DNA of 37,579 bases from Fidelibacterota bacterium MT.SAG.3 (GTDB lineage: Bacteria; Fidelibacterota; SORT01). Both the position numbers and the translations under genes were made by a program. The stretch is from contig SORT01000015.1 of NCBI GenBank assembly GCA_004402895.1, positions 1 through 37,579 of the forward strand, in the 5' to 3' direction. The first letter of the stretch is position 1; every line of letters begins with the position of its first letter. Below are positions 6,604 to 12,246 of the stretch, piece after piece. The notes beneath the pieces are model-generated. The model was not told where the DNA came from, did not search any database, and saw only the letters and a list, made by a program, of their open reading frames with translations.

Positions 6604-7647
6604 ATGGGTAGAGCCTCTTTAATAGCGGTATTGGGATTTATTGTGATTTTTGGGATGGTACGCCAAAATATCAATAAAACATCCGAGGCATCTTCTTTGA
6701 ACTCGTCTATATTTACTGAGACCGTTCTCGCAAGGCATGTGACGAACATAGCGGTAAATTACATTATGTCTGTTCACTCAGAAACCGGTACAACTAACGT
6801 AAATTTTTCAAGGGATAACTTTCTTGACGGTTCGTACAACGCTTCCATAACCTCTCTCGGCTATGATGCTACACTTGATTTTGATACACTCCAGATATTA
6901 GTTACAGGCACTTATCAGGATGAATCACACACAACACGTGTCCAATTTATCAGTAAGAGTATCCTTATTCCGCGAATTACAGCTTCCGTTGCTGTCGAAT
7001 CCGATTGCACACTCTTTAATTTCAACGGACAGCCTCAGATAATTGGAATCGATATGCTTATGGATGGCTCTGGTGAAAATCCCGACGGTACAAATTTAGC
7101 CGGGTTAACCCTATCAAATACTGATGATCTCATTCGGTTTTCAAACGTTTTCACCGATTCCCTATGGGTTCAAGGTGACCCTATTGTCGAAGTAAACACT
7201 GATACTCCGATTGTTAGCCTGGCTGATCTTATTGCATATTATGCCCAAATATGGGACATAGAATATCCGAATGGAGGATCTAATGACGCTGACTTGGGCA
7301 GCAAAGACAATCCGGTAATCGTTTACTCCAATGGAGATTTCCTCCTGCGGGGATCTTCTACCGGATATGGTGTTCTTGCCATCAACGGCTCATTCACAAT
7401 GAGGGGAACTCCTACCTGGTACGGACTGATTCTCGCTTCGGGCGGAGATTCATTGCTTATAGACGCTACTCAGGGAACTCCGACAATTTACGGAGCCTTG
7501 CACATTGGAGCAACTGTGACCGCACTTGATCTGAGAGGCTCTGCAAACATCTTTTATAGCAGCGAAGCCATAGATATGGTGAGGAATGACATCACCAATA
7601 GACGTCTTGACAGACGCATGATCACTGAAAAGATCTGGTATGAATAA
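6604..7647 (+). CDS. PilX-like/minor-pilin-like protein with Met-Gly-Arg start and beta-repeat C-domain
   Basis: The 347-residue protein starts MGRASLIAVLGFIVIFG, the same kind of leaderless hydrophobic helix as the pilin-like protein at 2662-3159. A middle domain with alternating Thr/Ser strands follows. The last third has a repetitive pattern of Gly-rich turns (VIVYSNGDFLLRGSSTGYG, then GSFTMRGTPTWYGLIL, then GTPTIYGALHIG) resembling the right-handed beta-repeat domain of PilX-like and DUF4900/DUF7305-type pilus-associated proteins. It is second in a rightward operon with the secreted protein. A tip or adhesin-type minor pilin is my inference; domain family naming is from memory and should be treated as tentative. 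Confidence 0.7.
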   Translation: MGRASLIAVLGFIVIFGMVRQNINKTSEASSLNSSIFTETVLARHVTNIAVNYIMSVHSETGTTNVNFSRDNFLDGSYNASITSLGYDATLDFDTLQILVTGTYQDESHTTRVQFISKSILIPRITASVAVESDCTLFNFNGQPQIIGIDMLMDGSGENPDGTNLAGLTLSNTDDLIRFSNVFTDSLWVQGDPIVEVNTDTPIVSLADLIAYYAQIWDIEYPNGGSNDADLGSKDNPVIVYSNGDFLLRGSSTGYGVLAINGSFTMRGTPTWYGLILASGGDSLLIDATQGTPTIYGALHIGATVTALDLRGSANIFYSSEAIDMVRNDITNRRLDRRMITEKIWYE

Positions 7648-7713
7648 TATTTTCATCACTGTTACTCGAATATTATTGTTAACCCTTTAACGGCTGCAAC
7701 AGTCTAAAATATC

Positions 7714-7742
7714 TTGACTTATCCCTATATGCTGTATATAAT
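7714..7742 (+). promoter_or_regulatory. Strong predicted promoter of the lipoprotein gene
   Basis: TTGACT (7714-7719), a 17-base spacer and TATAAT (7737-7742). It lies 39 bases before the ATG at 7782 and shares the CTTGACTTA -35 context with the pilC and major pilin promoters. Confidence 0.65.
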
Positions 7743-7781
7743 ATTCTATGATAAATAGATTGAATTTATAATTTCGTCGTT

Positions 7782-9449
7782 ATGAAAAACAACATTTTAA
7801 ACAACAAACTAAAGTGGTCACTGACCTTATTATTCCTTCTATTTCTTACTCTTCCGTTTGCCTGCGAAACAATTTTAAACGAAGCAACAATTACGGGTAA
7901 GGTGGTAAATGGTGAAACTACGCAACCTGTTGAAGGAGCGTTCATCAGGGCGATAGGCTTTTCCGAATCAGTCGAGACTGACTCTTTCGGGTCTTATACG
8001 CTTCTTCTCTCGATTGAGGACCCCGAAATCGACGCTGTTACTTTAGAAATCAGTAAGACAGGTTTCTTAGTCGACACATTGCAGAACATAGGTATTGAGC
8101 TCGGCGGTACGGTCAAAGCTCGTCCGTCGAATCTTATGCCTATCGCGAATCTTCTGCCCATAGATCCCGACGGCTCAAAAGCAATCGTAAAGGGTGTTGT
8201 AGTTGATAACGTATTTTTTGATCCAATCGAAGGGGTACAGATTAGGGCTATCGGACACAATGAAACAACACTATCCAACGAACTTGGGAACTTCTCGCTT
8301 AGCATGGTTATTAAAATTGACGAGAGTAATGTCGTAGATCTCATATTTTCTCAAGAAGACTTTGTTACGGATACTTTACTCAATGTAACATTGACTGTTG
8401 ACAGCACAATAACTTTACCGAATAAAGAATTAATTCCGGCAAATCGAGCGGGTCCCCCTTCTAACGCTACTATTGTTAATGTTACTCGAACATCTATAAG
8501 TATTCAAGGTGTTGGTGGTGATGAAGAAACCTCTGAGCTCACATACCGTCTGCAAGACATAAATGGTATCACTTTGGACAGGTTTCGCCCGACCAATGTC
8601 ACATTCTCCTTATTCGGTCCGGGAGGCGGGGAATTTATTTCTCCTTTAATGGCAACAACTGATGCGGATGGGTTGGTAAGAACGGCTCTGAACAGCGGCA
8701 CAATAGCAGGTGTCGTCCAAATTATAGCATCCTTCGACCCGGGAACGGGTGTCATTAATTCGGCTCCAACACCCATTGCTATCCATGGAGGTCAACCCGA
8801 TTCGGCTCACTTTACCATTATCTCCACCCTTAATATTGCAGGATTAGTAAGTATCAGGGAGGCGACTGTCACCGCCATTTTAGGAGATAAATTTTCTAAC
8901 TTTGTTCGGCCGGGAACGGCTGTCCAATTCCAGACAAAATATGGTATAATAGAAGGTTCTGACGTTACCGATGAGAACGGACGGGTTACTGTAACTTTGA
9001 TATCTTCTAATCCCCTGCCGCTTACTTCAGATAGCGGTTTCGTACCAATAACTGCGGAGACAAAGGACGAAAACGGAAACTCTATATTCGCTATTGATAC
9101 TATGCTTTGGTCAGGACATACACAGGTTCAAATGGTAGGATTCTCTGGGTCGTTTAGCATTGTGGATGGCGGAGACGAAACGTTTACCGTTAGAGTCAGC
9201 GATATTGAACATAACAGACCTCTCGAGGGTGGCTCAACAATTGATATTTCCGCAACTGTAGGATCTGTAAGCGGCTCCACAATTGTGCCTGACACACAGG
9301 ATAGAGGACCTGGCACCACTTTGTTCACATTTACCGTGCAAGATGATGATGTTGGCGACATTGATTCCTCACTTCCCTCTACTATTACCATTCTTGTTAC
9401 AAGCCCGAATGGTAATGTTAAGTTAGAAATTTCGGGGACTATAGATTAG
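7782..9449 (+). CDS. Large surface lipoprotein with carboxypeptidase-regulatory-like and Ig-like (Big-1) domains
   Basis: The 555-residue protein has a hydrophobic signal ending in LTLPFAC, a lipobox-like site (Ala-Cys), so it is probably an outer-membrane-anchored lipoprotein. Two tandem carboxypeptidase-regulatory-like (beta-sandwich) repeats are visible at about residues 34-112 (GKVVNGETTQPVEGAFIRAI) and 128-218 (GVVVDNVFFDPIEGVQIRAI). Then follow two or three bacterial Ig-like group 1-type repeats, with the signature 'T D.(N/D)G.v...l.s' at about 285-305 and 395-415. These folds are structural and adhesive, not catalytic. It has its own promoter and follows the PilX-like gene. The downstream methyltransferase gene converges on it with only 13 bases between stops. 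Likely function: surface display or adhesion near the pilus (inference). Confidence 0.78.
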   Translation: MKNNILNNKLKWSLTLLFLLFLTLPFACETILNEATITGKVVNGETTQPVEGAFIRAIGFSESVETDSFGSYTLLLSIEDPEIDAVTLEISKTGFLVDTLQNIGIELGGTVKARPSNLMPIANLLPIDPDGSKAIVKGVVVDNVFFDPIEGVQIRAIGHNETTLSNELGNFSLSMVIKIDESNVVDLIFSQEDFVTDTLLNVTLTVDSTITLPNKELIPANRAGPPSNATIVNVTRTSISIQGVGGDEETSELTYRLQDINGITLDRFRPTNVTFSLFGPGGGEFISPLMATTDADGLVRTALNSGTIAGVVQIIASFDPGTGVINSAPTPIAIHGGQPDSAHFTIISTLNIAGLVSIREATVTAILGDKFSNFVRPGTAVQFQTKYGIIEGSDVTDENGRVTVTLISSNPLPLTSDSGFVPITAETKDENGNSIFAIDTMLWSGHTQVQMVGFSGSFSIVDGGDETFTVRVSDIEHNRPLEGGSTIDISATVGSVSGSTIVPDTQDRGPGTTLFTFTVQDDDVGDIDSSLPSTITILVTSPNGNVKLEISGTID

Positions 9450-9462
9450 TTCAGAGCAGTGC

Positions 9463-10425
9463 TCAACGTCCGCTCTTCTTAAGAATATTTAATATTCCGA
9501 ATTTCCCCCTTTGAAATGTTTTGGTTAACATTTCGATCGCTGCTGATTTGGTTAAACCATTTCTTAAATAGTTATCGAACTGTTCCTCAACCTTATGAAT
9601 ATCGTTCTTCAGCCAACGCCTGCCGCTTTTCTTAGGTCCCAACCCCTTGGGTTTACGTAGGGAACCGAGCAATTCGCCCGGTTTTATTTTATCCATACTC
9701 GCAATATGATAATTATATGCTATCTCACTCTTCTCGAATCCTGCTATCTTTCTACCTAATCCGATTGCGACCTTAACCGTACCGAATCCTCCGAGAAAGA
9801 AATCGCAAACTCTATCCCCTTCGTCACTGCTATATAAGATGATTTTTTTTAATAACTCCGCGGGTAACTGATTTTTATTCTTTACTTGACCCTTCTTAAA
9901 ATCCCTTTTAATGCTCCAAACATCTTCTCTGTCACTGTAATTCATAGATTTTTTGTCGGGAAATAACTCGTCTGACCCGTATCTTATATACTTATTAAAC
10001 GTTCTTTTTCCTCCCGGTTTCTCATAAAAAAGGATATGATAATGCGAGGAAATAAATTTTCTCTTTGTATAAACGCCGAAATTATATTTCCATATGATAT
10101 GATTTACTTCTTCTAATGATGTATTCGCTAAGGCATTCAAAATATATCTCAAATTAGTGTATCCGGAGACTATATAAATGCTTCCTCCGGGACGTAACAC
10201 TCTCTCCGCCTGCTCTATCCACTCTCGGCTGAATTCCTCATAATCTTCTTGCGCGACTTCGATATAACCATCCAATACATTATTTTCATCTCTATTATAA
10301 TGCTTATGAAGAGATTGTCCCTCAATTCCATAAGGCGGATCGGTTAGAATCAGATCGATAGAATTATCTTCGAGATAAGTTTTTGCTCCCTCGATACAAT
10401 CCGTATTATAAAGTGATTTAATCAT
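9463..10425 (-). CDS. Orphan DNA methyltransferase, beta-type N4/N6 family
   Basis: This protein transfers a methyl group from S-adenosylmethionine to an exocyclic amino group of adenine or cytosine. The catalytic motif DPPYG (residues 32-36, in ILTDPPYGIEG) precedes the AdoMet-binding segment (CDFFLGGFGTVKVAIGLGRKIAG, about 207-229). This is the order of the beta class. The region between holds the presumed target-recognition part. After about residue 250 there is a basic extension with a helix-turn-helix-like end (GLTKSAAIEML), which may aid DNA binding. No restriction endonuclease gene is adjacent, so it is an orphan or regulatory methyltransferase, or part of a mobile remnant. Recognition sequence cannot be read from the protein. 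An 8-base T run (9843-9850) lies in the frame. Confidence 0.87.
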   Translation of the reverse strand: MIKSLYNTDCIEGAKTYLEDNSIDLILTDPPYGIEGQSLHKHYNRDENNVLDGYIEVAQEDYEEFSREWIEQAERVLRPGGSIYIVSGYTNLRYILNALANTSLEEVNHIIWKYNFGVYTKRKFISSHYHILFYEKPGGKRTFNKYIRYGSDELFPDKKSMNYSDREDVWSIKRDFKKGQVKNKNQLPAELLKKIILYSSDEGDRVCDFFLGGFGTVKVAIGLGRKIAGFEKSEIAYNYHIASMDKIKPGELLGSLRKPKGLGPKKSGRRWLKNDIHKVEEQFDNYLRNGLTKSAAIEMLTKTFQRGKFGILNILKKSGR

Positions 10426-10544
10426 TAAGACTCAGTTAATAAAATATTTACATTTTATGTATATTTTTAAAAAACATTATTCTCCCATGAGGACTTAGCT
10501 TATTTCGTCTATCTCCGATAATATAATTAAAACAAAGCTTTAGA

Positions 10545-10562
10545 ATAGTAAAGATTTACTAT
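10545..10562. promoter_or_regulatory. 18-base palindrome before the FliK-like gene (candidate operator)
   Basis: ATAGTAAA (10545-10552) and TTTACTAT (10555-10562) are perfect inverted copies around a GA centre. The palindrome lies 25 bases before the ATG at 10587 and about 18 bases after a TATAAT at 10522-10527 (with no convincing -35). It also falls in the shared divergent gap with the methyltransferase gene, so one regulator could affect both. Confidence 0.4.
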
Positions 10563-10586
10563 GACAAAAATAATTAACGGGATGAT

Positions 10587-11303
10587 ATGTCTATATTAAA
10601 ACAGATTATTCGCGGAATGGATCCTTCAATCCGTGGGAGAAACAGTTCAGAAACGTATTCCCATAATATTAATTTAACCAATCCGCAACGAAGTACTAAT
10701 CTTCAGCAAATCGTCTCAACAGACATTAAAGCAAGCTCCGTAAACAACCTTATTGATTCTAATTTGAAAGAATTAGGCTCATTGATGATGTCGTCTGTCA
10801 GGCATAAAAACGTTTCCGGGCAAAAATTGGATACTGTTTTCCCATTTGAAAACGGCGCTGTTTCCGGCTCTTTAGTTCAGTCCAAATCGATGCGAGCAAC
10901 ACTCAATCAGCAGCTTGTTCTATTGGCGGCGGCAGTTTTCGAAGGGATTCATACTCTGCAAGCCAACAATTCCAATCAGGCTAACGAACTTTTCTTCGCA
11001 ATTCCCTTTCCGCATTCAAGCGCCGATGCTCAAGCGTTTTGTCATTATTTTGAGGACCAAACTCCAGAAGGCGAAAATCAAATAAATATCAAGTTGACTC
11101 TCTCTCCCGAACCTATCGGAACAGTTGAAGTCTCGATACTGAAAACCGAAAAACGAATAGATGTCACGTTCAATTTGGAAAGGCAGCAATACCGGGAATT
11201 ATTTTTGGAAAATATCGAGGAGTTTGGAGAAAAACTAAAAAGCATAGGTCATCAACTGATAAACATACATTGCTCTAAACTTATCAGAAAAGAAACCGAA
11301 TAG
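10587..11303 (+). CDS. Protein with a FliK-like (flagellar hook-length control) C-terminal domain
   Basis: The first roughly 150 of 238 residues are Ser/Asn/Gln-rich and low in structure. The last about 80 residues read as a Flg_hook-type domain: INIKLTLSPEPIGTVEVSI, then an I.VTF strand, QYRELFLENIEEFGEKL and a final ..SIGHQLINIHC strand. This follows the FliK pattern 'L.L.P..LG.v.v.i ... R..L...l..L...L...G'. FliK measures hook length in flagella; related domains also occur in other export-length systems. No flagellar gene is visible in the window. ATG chosen with GGGAT just upstream. Resemblance is by eye and moderate; the role here is unknown, though proximity to pilus genes is suggestive. 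Confidence 0.6.
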   Translation: MSILKQIIRGMDPSIRGRNSSETYSHNINLTNPQRSTNLQQIVSTDIKASSVNNLIDSNLKELGSLMMSSVRHKNVSGQKLDTVFPFENGAVSGSLVQSKSMRATLNQQLVLLAAAVFEGIHTLQANNSNQANELFFAIPFPHSSADAQAFCHYFEDQTPEGENQINIKLTLSPEPIGTVEVSILKTEKRIDVTFNLERQQYRELFLENIEEFGEKLKSIGHQLINIHCSKLIRKETE

Positions 11304-11326
11304 CTGAGCCTGCCGGGACTTTATGC

Positions 11327-11355
11327 TTGAATTTGTATCTGTCTTAATCTAATAT
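11327..11355 (+). promoter_or_regulatory. Possible promoter of the CoA-binding protein gene
   Basis: TTGAAT (11327-11332), a 17-base spacer and TAATAT (11350-11355), about 70 bases before the ATG at 11427. Both boxes deviate from consensus by one or two positions. Confidence 0.35.
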
Positions 11356-11426
11356 TCTACTGAAGATAAAAACTTGAATACCTGCCGGGCATCGGCAAAT
11401 ACTGAAACGTTGCTCTCGAAAGATAA

Positions 11427-11846
11427 ATGAATTTAAGCAAATATCAAAACGAATCCGTCATAAGAAGGCTCCTCAACGAGAGCAAAACTATTGCCGTCTA
11501 TGGCGCTTCGAATAAAATTTGGAGAACGAGTCACAATATCTGTAAATTTTTGCTTGAAGTAGGTTACGAGATGATTCCCGTAAACCCAAAATATGATGAA
11601 GTTTTAGGAGTCAAGTGTTATCCGACTTTATCTGATATTGAGACACAGATCGACATTGTGGATGTATTCCGGCATCCCTCCGAAGTAATTCCCATCGCGG
11701 AGGAAGCCGTTCAAATTGGCGCTAAATCGATATGGTTTCAAGAAAGTGTAATAAATGAAGCTGCCGCGGAAATAGCCAGTTCCTGTGGTTTGGATGTGAT
11801 AATGGATAGGTGTATCTTAAAGGAATATAATTTTCTTATCAATTAA
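11427..11846 (+). CDS. CoA-binding domain protein (YccU/CoA_binding_2 family)
   Basis: This small Rossmann-fold protein of 139 residues has the family signatures TIAVYGAS (nucleotide-binding loop, about 22-29), VGYEMIPVNPKYDEVLGVKCYPTL (about 46-70), DIVDVFRHPSEV (about 77-88) and GAKSIWFQESVINEAA (about 99-114), and ends with an RCILKE motif. The family is related to the CoA-ligase alpha subunit and is thought to bind CoA, but has no defined physiological role. The ribosome-binding site is weak. It is convergent with the response regulator gene, and the two stop codons physically overlap (TTAA, 11843-11846), so no terminator can lie between them. Confidence 0.88.
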   Translation: MNLSKYQNESVIRRLLNESKTIAVYGASNKIWRTSHNICKFLLEVGYEMIPVNPKYDEVLGVKCYPTLSDIETQIDIVDVFRHPSEVIPIAEEAVQIGAKSIWFQESVINEAAAEIASSCGLDVIMDRCILKEYNFLIN

Positions 11847-12217
11847 GCGAAATTCGCCAGGTCAATTACAGAAAGCATCGAACTGATCCTGTCGAGGTTG
11901 AAAGGTTTTCTGACATAATCATAGGCGCCTATGCTTAATGTTTTCTTTGCCATATCCTCGGTTGCATAGCCCGACATCATAATAACAGGAACATTCTCGT
12001 CATATTTTTTTATCATCTGCAGGATCTCGATTCCATCAAGTCCCGGCAGCATAATATCTAAAAATATTATATCCGGGATCAGTCTGTTAAGGTGATAAAT
12101 AGTTTGCGCAACGCCGTCAGCTTCTATAATCTCATCGCACTTTGATTCGAGAAAAAGCGCTAAAGTCTTTCTTATATCTTCCTCGTCATCTACGACTAAT
12201 ATCTTTCCAAATGCCAT
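11843..12217 (-). CDS. Single-domain response regulator (CheY-like receiver)
   Basis: The 124 residues form a complete receiver domain with nothing attached. The acidic pair D10/D11 (VVDDEED), phospho-acceptor D54 (FLDIMLPGLDG), switch S82 (MMSG) and K104 (VRKPF) are all present, so it should be phosphorylated by a histidine kinase that is not in this window. It starts 29 bases downstream of the large HD-GYP protein gene, with a strong ribosome-binding site (GGAAGGAAGAG). The pairing is telling: its neighbour carries a receiver that has lost these residues. It may act as the phospho-responsive partner of that protein or of the pilus machine (inference). Confidence 0.93.
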   Translation of the reverse strand: MAFGKILVVDDEEDIRKTLALFLESKCDEIIEADGVAQTIYHLNRLIPDIIFLDIMLPGLDGIEILQMIKKYDENVPVIMMSGYATEDMAKKTLSIGAYDYVRKPFNLDRISSMLSVIDLANFA

Positions 12218-12246
12218 ATCTCTTCCTTCCCACCGTTGTTATTGAT

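Noticed and set aside
9843-9850. Run of eight T within the methyltransferase gene, a possible phase-variation tract
   Set aside because: Eight A/T bases in an A+T-rich genome is short for slippage control and encodes ordinary Lys-Lys codons.
11309-11389. Two copies of CCTGCCGGG (11309-11317 and 11381-11389) between the FliK-like and CoA-binding genes
   Set aside because: Nine bases repeated once with no symmetry and no clear relation to the promoter; likely chance.
11843-11860. GCGAA-A-TTCGC palindrome at the convergent stops
   Set aside because: The loop would be a single base, so no stable hairpin forms; no T-run follows.
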